Part shown: piece by piece, positions 16,469-23,854 of the stretch
How the letters are laid out: the number at the start of each line of letters is the position of its first letter
How positions within the stretch are numbered: position 1 is the first letter of the stretch
Source of the DNA: Candidatus Kapaibacterium sp.
Lineage (GTDB): Bacteria; Bacteroidota; Ignavibacteria; Kapaibacteriales; UBA4661
DNA: 36,166 nucleotides
Assembly: GCA_004292595.1 (NCBI GenBank)
Contig: RDXM01000158.1
Coordinates: 1 to 36,166 of the forward strand
Direction: 5' to 3'
Translations under genes and position numbers: made by a program
Notes under the pieces: generated by a model
Told to the model about the DNA's origin: nothing
The model's input: the letters and a program-made list of their open reading frames with translations, nothing else
Database searches by the model: none

Positions 16469-16536
16469 GCAGACAAGAGTGTCTACGCTACCATCAGGCT
16501 TTATGGGGCTTCGGTAGAGCGGACACTCTTGTCTGC
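16469..16536. repeat. Long imperfect inverted repeat (hairpin)
   Basis: GCAGACAAGAGTGTC (16469-16483) pairs perfectly with GACACTCTTGTCTGC (16522-16536). Pairing extends inward through partly matched CGCTACC/GGTAGAGC. It resembles family B in its CAGACAAGA core but has a different stem, so it may be a third palindrome family. It lies in the divergent gap between the T9SS protein and the ABC transporter genes. Confidence 0.7.
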
Positions 16537-16575
16537 TCAAAAAAATGCTATTTTGCGAAAATCCTATACCGAATT

Positions 16576-16681
16576 TATACTAAAAAAGGCGAAGACGCTC
16601 CTCCCGTCCTACGGCTTACGCGAAGCGCAGAGTGCAGAAACGCTGCCGTAGTACGGGTTTTACGGTATGCGATTTCTACCC
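16576..16681 (+). repeat. Decayed family A element with a different central hairpin (A4)
   Basis: It starts TATACTAAAAAAGG, identical to the left end of A2 and A3, and near its right end has TATGCGATTTCTACCC, matching TATGCAATTTTTACCC in the others. The right terminal repeat is missing. The central hairpin is replaced by an unrelated one, CCCGTCCTACGGC (16593-16605) and GCCGTAGTACGGG (16645-16657), with one mismatch. Confidence 0.6.
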
Positions 16682-16697
16682 TTAGGAAGGCTCAAAA

Positions 16698-16776
16698 ATT
16701 AAATGGATAAACTTCAACAATATTTAGTGGCACAGACATTCCTGTCTGTGCGTGTTGGTGCGGGCTTCAGGCGACG
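16698..16776 (+). repeat. Family B element, partial copy B3
   Basis: It matches the reverse complement of copy B4 over AATTAA-TGGATAAACTT, the hairpin CACAGACA/TGTCTGTG (16731-16750), and GCGGGCTTCAGGCGAC. The second hairpin arm of the 78-bp unit is missing. Together with the two preceding repeats it fills the gap 16399-16820, in which I see no gene. It ends 44 bases before the ABC ATPase start. Confidence 0.7.
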
Positions 16777-16820
16777 ACCGTAGTTTTTTCCACAAACCTT
16801 TCTTCACTTTTTCATTGCCA

Positions 16821-17744
16821 ATGCTTCACCTTGATTCCATTACCAAACGCTATTCGTCGGGCGTTCTCGGCGTAGAAAACCTTACACTCGGCTTGGAGAG
16901 CGGTGTTGTGGGCTTGCTCGGTCCCAACGGCGCGGGTAAATCCACCCTTATCCAAATGATTGCCACTGTGACGAAACCAACGTCGGGGACAATCACCTTC
17001 GACGGCGCGGATATTGTCAAAAAGCCAGACGCAATGCGCTCTCGACTGGGCTTTCTGCCGCAAGATTTTGATGTCTATGACAATCTCACCGCCGAAGAAT
17101 TTTTGAGCTACGTGGCGGCTTTGAAGGGTATTCGCTCAAGGGCGCGGGTGATGGAATTGCTCGAAATGGTGAATTTGCATACTGTTGCAAAGCGCATAGC
17201 GGCTGGGTTCTCAGGTGGAATGAAGCAACGGCTCGGCATTGCGCAAGCACTCATAAACAATCCCGATGTGCTGATTGTCGATGAACCCACCGCCGGACTT
17301 GACCCCGAAGAGCGTATTCGCCTTCGCAATATCCTGTCCGAAATCGGCGGCGGCAAACTCGTGATTCTCTCCACGCACATTGTTTCGGATATTGAAGCCA
17401 TTGCCACGCACATCGCAATCATGGCGCAGAGCCGCTTGCAAGCCTACTCCACGCCAGAAGCATTGCTCAAAACCGCCAAAGGAAGCTGTTGGCAGGGCGT
17501 GGTGTCGTCGGAAGCATTCGACCGCTTGCGAGTGATGGTGCGGGTTTCCAACGCTGTGCGCAAGGCGGATGGCGTTCACGTGAGCGTGGTTGCGCCCGCG
17601 CAGCCCTTCGATGGCGCGGTTGCTGCCGAGCCGACGCTGGAAGACGCATTTTTGCTCACCTTGCAGCGAGCGGGCGTGTCGCAAGCCTTACCGCAAAACG
17701 CTTCTCAAGGTACTTCTCAGGCAGGAGGTCGCTCATGGAAATAG
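16821..17744 (+). CDS. ABC transporter ATP-binding protein
   Basis: A 307-residue ATPase of the ABC-2 exporter class. Walker A is GPNGAGKST (residues 34-42), the signature is FSGGMKQRLG (about 129-138), and Walker B is VLIVDEPTAGLDPEE. The H-loop is in STHIVSD. About 90 residues follow the nucleotide-binding core, rich in alanine and glutamine near the end. The ATG at 16821 (MLHLDSITKRY) fits the family N-terminus; an upstream ATG at 16752 lies within repeat DNA. It overlaps the permease gene by 10 bases, so the two should be translationally coupled and form one transporter. Confidence 0.92.
   Translation: MLHLDSITKRYSSGVLGVENLTLGLESGVVGLLGPNGAGKSTLIQMIATVTKPTSGTITFDGADIVKKPDAMRSRLGFLPQDFDVYDNLTAEEFLSYVAALKGIRSRARVMELLEMVNLHTVAKRIAAGFSGGMKQRLGIAQALINNPDVLIVDEPTAGLDPEERIRLRNILSEIGGGKLVILSTHIVSDIEAIATHIAIMAQSRLQAYSTPEALLKTAKGSCWQGVVSSEAFDRLRVMVRVSNAVRKADGVHVSVVAPAQPFDGAVAAEPTLEDAFLLTLQRAGVSQALPQNASQGTSQAGGRSWK
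17723..17728 (+). promoter_or_regulatory. Strong Shine-Dalgarno site for the ABC permease
   Basis: AGGAGG, six bases before the permease ATG at 17735, lies inside the 3' end of the ATPase gene. It fixes the permease start where the frame itself is open from 17489. Such a strong site stands out, because most genes here show no clear Shine-Dalgarno sequence, as is usual in Bacteroidota. Confidence 0.7.
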
Positions 17745-19393
17745 CACTGCGCCTCTGGGCGATTGTCAAAACCGACGCGCTTTTGCGTTTGCGCCGCACC
17801 TCCACGCTTGTTCTCATGCTGATTACAGGCTTTTTTGCCTATTCGATGGTTCCCGACCCCGCAAGCGGACAGGGTTTGTTCGTCATCAATGGCGCACGAA
17901 CTTTGTACAATTCAGCATCTATCAGCTTTGCAACGTCTATGCTGTGTTCGATGTTGGGCATTGGATTGTTTGGATTTTACATGGTCAGCAATAGCATTCG
18001 CCGCGACGTAGATAGTCACGTAGGCGGCATCCTTGCTGCCACGCCGATGCGTTCATGGGAATATTTATTTGGAAAATTTTTGGGTAATGTTGCGTTTTTG
18101 TCCCTGCTGACACTGGTGTTTATGCTGGCAATGATGGGAATGTACGCGCTGCGCGGGGAAGCACCGTTTGAACTGCTTGTGTTTGTGCGCACCTACGTTG
18201 TGATGTGTGCTTCGGCGACCGTGTTTGTCGCGGTTGTGGCATTGGTATTTGAAAGTTTGCCCGTCTTGTCTGGGCGCGTGGGGGATGTGGTGTACTTTTT
18301 TCTGTGGGTTGCCGCGCTCGCTGTTCCGATTGTGCAGATGGAAGGAAAAATGGCAGCACAGCGCATGAATACTGGCGTTGCAGCCTTGCCGCTTTCTTTT
18401 TCGGACATTCCTTGGGCGGCGTACATTGATGTTTTTGGTATGGGCGCAGGAATGATGAGCGTAAACGCACAAATGCAAGCTGTTTCCAATGGCTTTTCGA
18501 TTGGCTCATCGCCTTTCGACCCGCATCTCGCGCCCGTTGTGCTGCGCGAAATCACGCTTCCGGGTGATTGGTGGCTGGTGAAAATACTCTCGCTGCTCGC
18601 AATGACGAGCGTTCTCAGCCTTGCCTACATTGCCTTTCACCGCTTCGACCCAACCCGCGTAAAAGCAACGGTGCGGCAGTCGCGGAAAAATATTTTTGCA
18701 GCAATCAATCTCGCCTTGAAGCCCATCAACACCGCAACAATGGCGGTGTGGAACGCTGTTTTACCGCGAATGGGCGGAAACGCTGTTGTGGCGGCGGTTC
18801 TGGGAGAATTATTTGTACTCATTGCTCAAAAGCCGCTCGCGCTTGTCTGCATTGTTGCTCTGAATGCCGCTTCATTCCTCATGCCGCTCGATTCTGTGCA
18901 AGCAAAGCTGTTGCCGATTGCAAGCGTCGTTTTTGTGATAACGTGTAGCAGTATCGCGCTCCGCGAGCGACAACGCGGCACGACAAGCCTCATGTGGAGC
19001 TTACCCGCAATGAAACCGCATTTTGTGTGGATAAAGCTCACTGCCGCATATTTGCTTGCGCTCGCACTTGTCGTTGTGCCGTTTGTGCGCCTTGTTGTGG
19101 ATTCGCCAAGCACTGGTCTCAGCCTCCTTGTTGGAATGCTCTTTTTGTCCGCCGCAGCCGTCGCGCTCGGCACAGTAAGCGGCACGGCGAAGGTTTTCGT
19201 GGTATGTTCGTTGTTGCTGTTTTATCTGTGCTTGAATATGGGTGCAAACGTTCCAGCGATGGATTTTGCTGGCTGGTACGGCACGGCGGATACGGGTGTG
19301 CAAGCGGGTTATTGCGCGGGATCCGCACTATTGCTTGTGTTGGGGTATGTTGTTCATCGAATACGTGCAGAAGGACGCGGGAAGTATTTTTAA
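17735..19393 (+). CDS. ABC-2 type transporter permease
   Basis: A 552-residue polytopic membrane protein, about twice the size of a simple ABC-2 permease. It has roughly twelve hydrophobic segments in two halves separated by a loop near residues 230-340. The first half has the ABC-2 layout: a helix after the N-terminal basic LLRLRRTSTLVLML, then a large loop, then the SNSIRRDVDSHVGGILAATP coupling region. The second half starts near LGELFVLIAQKPLALVC. It should pair with the ATPase encoded just upstream. The substrate is unknown. Relatives are often annotated as Cu-processing (NosY-like) or peptidase-linked exporters, but nothing here allows that assignment. Confidence 0.85.
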   Translation: MEIALRLWAIVKTDALLRLRRTSTLVLMLITGFFAYSMVPDPASGQGLFVINGARTLYNSASISFATSMLCSMLGIGLFGFYMVSNSIRRDVDSHVGGILAATPMRSWEYLFGKFLGNVAFLSLLTLVFMLAMMGMYALRGEAPFELLVFVRTYVVMCASATVFVAVVALVFESLPVLSGRVGDVVYFFLWVAALAVPIVQMEGKMAAQRMNTGVAALPLSFSDIPWAAYIDVFGMGAGMMSVNAQMQAVSNGFSIGSSPFDPHLAPVVLREITLPGDWWLVKILSLLAMTSVLSLAYIAFHRFDPTRVKATVRQSRKNIFAAINLALKPINTATMAVWNAVLPRMGGNAVVAAVLGELFVLIAQKPLALVCIVALNAASFLMPLDSVQAKLLPIASVVFVITCSSIALRERQRGTTSLMWSLPAMKPHFVWIKLTAAYLLALALVVVPFVRLVVDSPSTGLSLLVGMLFLSAAAVALGTVSGTAKVFVVCSLLLFYLCLNMGANVPAMDFAGWYGTADTGVQAGYCAGSALLLVLGYVVHRIRAEGRGKYF

Positions 19394-19473
19394 CGAGAAC
19401 CATTGCTTGTTGAAGTCAAATTGAGGGCAAAGGTTCACAATTTGAAAATAAATCTACGTGTTGAGTGCAGCAT

Positions 19474-19495
19474 ATCTTGATAATGTCTTGATAAT
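19474..19495 (+). repeat. 11-bp tandem direct repeat in a gene-free region
   Basis: TCTTGATAATG occurs twice head to tail. The surrounding region, 19394-19680, is AT-rich and rich in TGTG. It has no other feature I can support, apart from a weak CAAATTG/CAATTTG inverted repeat at 19417-19444 with no T tract. Confidence 0.5.
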
Positions 19496-19680
19496 GATGC
19501 TGAATCCTTGTATATTTCAGGTACTTTATACAAAAAAAGCGCGTCGGTATTGTGTGTGTTAAGAGAGAATAAATCAAGTATATACGCGTTGTGTGGCTCG
19601 TGTAATCATATATTCCGGCGTTGTGTGAATTTTGTGTGATATATTTTTCTTTCCTTATTTTTCTTCTTCGGAGATGTGTT

Positions 19681-20184
19681 ATGAATACCTTGACGAATGT
19701 TGGTCGTACTCGGCAAATGTACTGCCAACAAAGCATTAGTGTGGTTGTGTGCTTGTTTGTGTGCTTTGTGTGTGTGGGCGGAAGTTCAGTTTTTGCGCAA
19801 GACGCATCATTGCTGGATTCTGTAGCGTTAATGCAAAAGAAAGAATTTACCTCGTTGGAAGAGGCTCTGAAAAATCCAAGCGCGGTATATCGTCTTGATT
19901 TGAGTTACAGTGGCTTGGCGGAGTTTCCACGTGAAATTGTGCAGTTGCCGAATCTCCAAAGCCTTAACCTCAGCAACAATGGGATTATTGAGATTCCTGT
20001 CGAGCTTGCAAAACTGACCAAATTACAACGCTTGAACCTCGCAACAAATGGTATCAAGAGGCTTCCAGCAGAAATTACTGCACTTAAAAACTTGAAATGG
20101 ATTGATATTACGCAAAATCAGTTTTTATCAAGCGAACTCACAAAAATAAAAACAGTGTTGCCGCAAGTTGCTGTCCATGATTGA
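19681..20184 (+). CDS. Small secreted leucine-rich-repeat protein
   Basis: A 167-residue protein with a signal peptide ending near SSVFAQ (about residue 39) and four LRR units of about 23 residues: YRLDLSYSGLAEFPREI, LQSLNLSNNGIIEIPVEL, LQRLNLATNGIKRLPAEI and LKWIDITQNQF. This is the bacterial LxxLxLxxNxIxxLPxxI form. The periplasm or cell surface is expected; no T9SS sorting domain or lipobox is seen. The ATG at 19681 gives the signal peptide; the frame upstream adds residues unlike a signal. LRR proteins bind other proteins, but the partner is unknown. Repeat A3 begins 17 bases past the stop. Confidence 0.82.
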   Translation: MNTLTNVGRTRQMYCQQSISVVVCLFVCFVCVGGSSVFAQDASLLDSVALMQKKEFTSLEEALKNPSAVYRLDLSYSGLAEFPREIVQLPNLQSLNLSNNGIIEIPVELAKLTKLQRLNLATNGIKRLPAEITALKNLKWIDITQNQFLSSELTKIKTVLPQVAVHD

Positions 20185-20200
20185 GCATAGCTACGCGATA

Positions 20201-20304
20201 TATACTAAAAAAGGTTTAGTGTTTAGATGTAGTCCACCTCAAAGGTGGACTACATCTCATCTCCTTCACTTTTTGATATGCAAGTTTTACCCGTTTTTAG
20301 TATA
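20201..20304 (+). repeat. Family A MITE-like palindromic element, copy A3
   Basis: A 104-bp element with TATACTAAAA and TTTTAGTATA ends and the central hairpin AGATGTAGTCCACCT/AGGTGGACTACATCT. It differs from A2 mainly in having CAA instead of TTG as the loop, so the hairpin is inverted relative to the element ends. It lies between the LRR gene and the ion-channel gene. Confidence 0.87.
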
Positions 20305-20358
20305 CCTTGTCTCTACGTGTTCTCACGAACAAACATCTGTACGGTTTATCGCCCGAAA

Positions 20359-20410
20359 AGGAAGAAGCAACAGGAAGAAGCAACAGGAAGAAGCAACAGG
20401 AAGAAGCAAC
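20359..20410 (+). repeat. Four perfect copies of a 13-bp tandem repeat
   Basis: AGGAAGAAGCAAC is repeated exactly four times and ends 30 bases before the channel ATG. The repeat is purine-rich and not a multiple of three, so copy-number change would alter spacing rather than a protein. It could affect promoter or ribosome access to the channel gene (inference). Confidence 0.85.
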
Positions 20411-20440
20411 GACGTAACCATACCACCAACCGACTAGCAA

Positions 20441-21733
20441 ATGCGCACAGCAAATCGTGATACGGCATATCGGATAGCTGACACAGCTTGGAGCTTGTGT
20501 ATTGTCGTGGGAATCACGATGGGCGCAGTGTATATCCCGCTGAGGCTTGTTCGCAATATTGACCAAAGTATTTTTTCCTATACAATCGCAATGACGGTAA
20601 CGCTTGTGTTCATGCTGGATGTAGCCTATAACGTCTGGGTAACGCTGCGCTCACACGCCCACGACGAAGTAAACCGCTTTGCGGCACTGAAAAGCTACGC
20701 CCGTCGGCGATTGTGGATAGATGTGATTGCGGCATTGCCGCTGACGATGCTTCATGGCATAGACCCGCATTTAATCTTGTTCCGGCTCATAAAAATGGTG
20801 CGTTTGCGCGATATTTTTCTGTGGTGGCAGCGAGCAACAATCCGCTATTCCACGCATTTGCGGCTTATCTTTTTGCTCTATTGGATGGTTATGACGGCGC
20901 ATTGGTGCGCCTGTGGCTGGATTAGCATTCATGGCGCACCAACTGGTGTGCCGTTTCGGGATTACTACATTCGCTCATTTTATTGGGCAGTAACAACACT
21001 TTCCACCGTTGGCTACGGCGATGTAACGCCAAAATCAAACATGGAAGTCCTCTATGCAACAGGCGTGATGGGGCTTGGCGTGATTATGTACGGCTACGTC
21101 ATTGGCAATATCGCCAACATCCTGCGTAATTTGGACATGAATCGGCAACGCTATTACGAACACACCGAGCTTGTGCGCTCCTTTATGAGCAGTCGTAAGA
21201 TTCCCAAGCCCCTGCAACGGCGCATTGGGGAATACTATGCCTATTTTTGGGAACGCCAGCTTGGACACGATGAAAGCCATATTTTATCGGACTTGCCGCC
21301 GAGTTTACGCACAGAAGTTTCTATCTTTTTGCGCCGCGATATTATCCAAAAAGCACCGATTTTCTGCAAAACCGATACGGCGTTTATCCAAGACCTCGCA
21401 CAGCAACTACGTTCCGCGCTTTTCCCGCCCGGCGATGTTGTTTTTCGCTACGGCGAAGAGGGCGATAAAATGTACTTCGTGGCGCATGGACGGCTTGAAG
21501 TCGTGAATCGTCATGAAGAGGTCGTTGCAATTTTGGAGGAAGGTGATATTTTCGGCGAAGTGGCTCTGCTCTTGCAGCAGCCACGCTCGGCAACGGTGCG
21601 AGCGGTGGAATATTGCGATGTGTACGTTCTCGACAACAACGCTTTCCAAGCAGCACTGATGCGGCATCCGCGCTTTGGAGAAAAATTGCGGCTGCTTGCC
21701 TTGGAGCGTCAAGAACGTGCAGATAAGGAATAA
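20441..21733 (+). CDS. Cyclic-nucleotide-gated, voltage-sensor-type K+ channel
   Basis: A 430-residue inner-membrane channel of the CNG/HCN/EAG type. S1 to S6 occupy about residues 15-230. An S4-like segment carries spaced basic residues (LILFRLIKMVRLRDIF), though fewer than a strong voltage sensor. The pore has the K+ selectivity filter TTLSTVGYGDVTP (about 187-199). A C-linker and a cyclic-nucleotide-binding domain follow (about 300-420), with GDIFGEVALLLQQPRSATVRA as an intact phosphate-binding cassette, so cAMP or cGMP gating is likely. The ATG at 20441 follows tandem repeats at 20359-20410. The LytTR regulator starts 25 bases after its stop, suggesting co-transcription. Confidence 0.9.
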   Translation: MRTANRDTAYRIADTAWSLCIVVGITMGAVYIPLRLVRNIDQSIFSYTIAMTVTLVFMLDVAYNVWVTLRSHAHDEVNRFAALKSYARRRLWIDVIAALPLTMLHGIDPHLILFRLIKMVRLRDIFLWWQRATIRYSTHLRLIFLLYWMVMTAHWCACGWISIHGAPTGVPFRDYYIRSFYWAVTTLSTVGYGDVTPKSNMEVLYATGVMGLGVIMYGYVIGNIANILRNLDMNRQRYYEHTELVRSFMSSRKIPKPLQRRIGEYYAYFWERQLGHDESHILSDLPPSLRTEVSIFLRRDIIQKAPIFCKTDTAFIQDLAQQLRSALFPPGDVVFRYGEEGDKMYFVAHGRLEVVNRHEEVVAILEEGDIFGEVALLLQQPRSATVRAVEYCDVYVLDNNAFQAALMRHPRFGEKLRLLALERQERADKE

Positions 21734-21758
21734 ATAAGGAAGAAACAAGAAATAAATA

Positions 21759-22559
21759 ATGAGCGCACCGCCACCCTATCGCCTTCTCATTGCCGATGAC
21801 GAGCCACCAGCACGAATGCTTCTCCGCGAGTATTTGAGCGGTGTGCAGGATGTTGTGCTTGTCGGCGAAGCAGAAAATGGCGCGGAAGCCGTCGCCGCAA
21901 TCAACGCACTCAAGCCAGAGGCAGTGATTTTGGACGTGCAGATGCCAGAATTAACAGGCTTCGAGGTGCTAGAGCGCGTAGATACTGTGCCGCAGGTGAT
22001 TTTTTCGACGGCGTTTAATGAATTTGCCGTGCGAGCATTCGAGGAAAATGCCATTGATTATTTGCTCAAGCCATACAGCAAAGACCGATTCGAGCGGAGC
22101 ATGGCAAAGCTCAAAGAGCGCATGAATACTGCTTCGGCGAGCATTGCACATTTGGAAACACTTTCTCAGCTTTTAACGAATTTCCCGCGCCAAGAAACCA
22201 CGCAGTTTCACACTCAATCGTTACCACACCATACACGTTCACGCCTCATGGTACGGAGCGGAAGCCGCATTATTCCTGTGCTTGTAGAGAATATCCTGTG
22301 GATTGAAGCGGCAGAAGACTACGCCGTTCTGCATACCGAGCAAGGGAAACTCACTTCCAGCACAGGCATTGGCGAACTCGAAAAACGCCTCAAGAGTGAG
22401 GTATTCATGCGGGTTCACCGCTCTGCCATCATTAACATTCATTACCTCAAGCACGTCGAGACCGACACATCGGGAAATTTAACCGTGATACTCGTTAATG
22501 GCGCGAAAGTGAAAGTAAGTCGCTCCTACACCGCGCAAATACGTGGTTTGATTGTATAA
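21759..22559 (+). CDS. LytTR-family response regulator
   Basis: A 266-residue two-component regulator. The receiver domain (about residues 7-125) has acidic residues ADDE near 12-15, the phosphoacceptor Asp59 in VILDVQMPELTG, and LLKPYS with the conserved Lys. A linker of about 40 residues joins it to a LytTR DNA-binding domain (about 165-266; ILWIEAAEDYAVLHT, FMRVHRSAIINIHYLKHVE). Such proteins usually pair with a LytS-like histidine kinase, but none is adjacent. The nearest gene is the cyclic-nucleotide-gated channel 25 bases upstream, so ion flux and this regulator may be functionally tied (inference). Confidence 0.92.
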   Translation: MSAPPPYRLLIADDEPPARMLLREYLSGVQDVVLVGEAENGAEAVAAINALKPEAVILDVQMPELTGFEVLERVDTVPQVIFSTAFNEFAVRAFEENAIDYLLKPYSKDRFERSMAKLKERMNTASASIAHLETLSQLLTNFPRQETTQFHTQSLPHHTRSRLMVRSGSRIIPVLVENILWIEAAEDYAVLHTEQGKLTSSTGIGELEKRLKSEVFMRVHRSAIINIHYLKHVETDTSGNLTVILVNGAKVKVSRSYTAQIRGLIV

Positions 22560-22633
22560 ACATCCTGCTCTTGCTTCTTTGCCTCCACAATAGCACCATA
22601 GGAATGGTAAAAAAACAAGCGGTTAAAGTCAGT

Positions 22634-22739
22634 AGTGGCTTGAGACTTCTTGTCTGTGTTTGTCGCCTGAAGCCCGCACTAACACTCACAGACAAGAATA
22701 TCTGTGCCACTGAAGTCAAAAAAGTTTATCCACTTAATT
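22634..22739 (-). repeat. Family B element, copy B4 (78-bp unit plus flank)
   Basis: The 78-bp core, 22634-22711, has outer inverted arms of 25 bp. The arms begin AGTGGCTTGAGACTTCTTGT and end AAGAATATCTGTGCCACT. A 28-bp centre resembles that of the copy inside the TonB receptor gene. The flank to 22739 (AAGTTTATCCACTTAATT) is shared with B3. Otherwise the gap 22560-22881 shows no gene and no clear promoter. Confidence 0.78.
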
Positions 22740-22881
22740 TTTGCCCGTTCCATAGCAATTTTCCACAACGCAGCGTATTTACTAAAAATTTGGTAAATTG
22801 CGGTTCTGTATTTCAAACGTTGTTTTCGACGTTGTTCTCGAACTTCATTTCGCATCATGCACTTCACCGTGAAATTTCACC

Positions 22882-23814
22882 ATGAAAGCAAAGTACGTCA
22901 ATCCTTTTACTGATTTTGGTTTTAAGAAACTCTTTGGAGAAGAAGCAAGTAAGCCGCTTCTCATGGATTTTTTGAATGCGATATTGCCCGAAGAGAGCAA
23001 AATCGCCGCGCTCAGTTTCAAGAATACTGAGCAGCTTGGCATCACGCAGATTGAGCGCAAAGCCGTGTACGACATCTATTGCGAGAATGAGCGTGGTGAA
23101 AAATTTATTGTGGAATTGCAGAAAGCCAAGCAAAATTTTTTCAAAGAACGCACCGTCTATTATTCCACATTTCCCATCCGCGAGCAAGCAGAGAAAGGCG
23201 TTTGGGACTATAATTTGCAAGCGGTGTATTGCATCGGCATTCTGGATTTCACCTTCAACGACTACGGCAACGACCCGCAGAAAAACGAAGTTCTCCACAC
23301 GATAAAGCTCAAAAACCAGCATGGAATCACGTTCTACGACAAGCTAACGTACATTTATCTTGAAATGCCGAATTTTACCTTGCCAATCGAACAGCTTGAA
23401 ACCCGCTTGGATACATGGCTTTACTTCATCAAGCATTTGGAAGATTTTGAGGTCATTCCCGCAATATTCAAAGACACAATCTTTCTCCAAGCCTTTGAAA
23501 AAGCCGAACTCGCCGCTTTTACTCTGTCGGAATGGGACGCATATGAGGCAAATTTGAAAATCTACCGCGACTGGAAAGGCGTTTTTGATACGGCAATCAG
23601 CGATGGCGAGAAGCGCGGTGTAACACGTGGCTTGGAAATTGGCGAGAAGCGTGGCTTGGAAATTGGCGAGAAACTCGGTTTAGAACGTGGGTTAGAGATT
23701 GGGCAAGAACAAGAGCGCATCAAAATTGCTCAAGCCTTGAAAACAAGCGGCATTGCGCCAGAAATTATTCAGCAAACAACTGGCTTGCCGCTTACACAAA
23801 TTCAACAACTATAA
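22882..23814 (+). CDS. Rpn family PD-(D/E)XK nuclease / putative transposase
   Basis: A 310-residue protein of the recombination-promoting nuclease family (often labelled transposase, PDDEXK_2). The start [20 protein letters not shown] is the family hallmark. The catalytic core is Asp64 (KAVYDIYC) and Glu78-x-Gln80 (FIVELQ). The C-terminal region holds in-frame copies of RGLEIGEK encoded by 24-bp repeats, followed by a short helix-turn-like end ([21 protein letters not shown]). Rpn proteins are DNA endonucleases that promote RecA-independent recombination. No terminal repeats or target duplication flank this gene, so it is not evidently an insertion sequence. glyA begins 40 bases after its stop. 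Confidence 0.88.
   Translation: MKAKYVNPFTDFGFKKLFGEEASKPLLMDFLNAILPEESKIAALSFKNTEQLGITQIERKAVYDIYCENERGEKFIVELQKAKQNFFKERTVYYSTFPIREQAEKGVWDYNLQAVYCIGILDFTFNDYGNDPQKNEVLHTIKLKNQHGITFYDKLTYIYLEMPNFTLPIEQLETRLDTWLYFIKHLEDFEVIPAIFKDTIFLQAFEKAELAAFTLSEWDAYEANLKIYRDWKGVFDTAISDGEKRGVTRGLEIGEKRGLEIGEKLGLERGLEIGQEQERIKIAQALKTSGIAPEIIQQTTGLPLTQIQQL
23626..23709 (+). repeat. 24-bp in-frame coding repeats in the nuclease gene
   Basis: Units at 23626-23649 and 23650-23673 are nearly identical (CGTGGCTTGGAAATTGGCGA, then GAAG or GAAA). A 12-bp half unit (23674-23685) and a diverged unit (23686-23709) follow. All are multiples of three and add RGLEIGEK-like octads, probably a variable charged linker or coiled coil. 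Confidence 0.85.
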
Positions 23815-23854
23815 TGAAATCAACATCTTTTTTCCTTCATTTTTAGGAATGTTT

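Noticed and set aside
20359-20410. A CRISPR-like array
   Set aside because: The units are 13 bp head to tail with no spacers, and no cas genes are present.
22882-23814. The Rpn nuclease gene as an insertion sequence
   Set aside because: The family is often called transposase, but no terminal inverted repeats or target duplication flank the gene.
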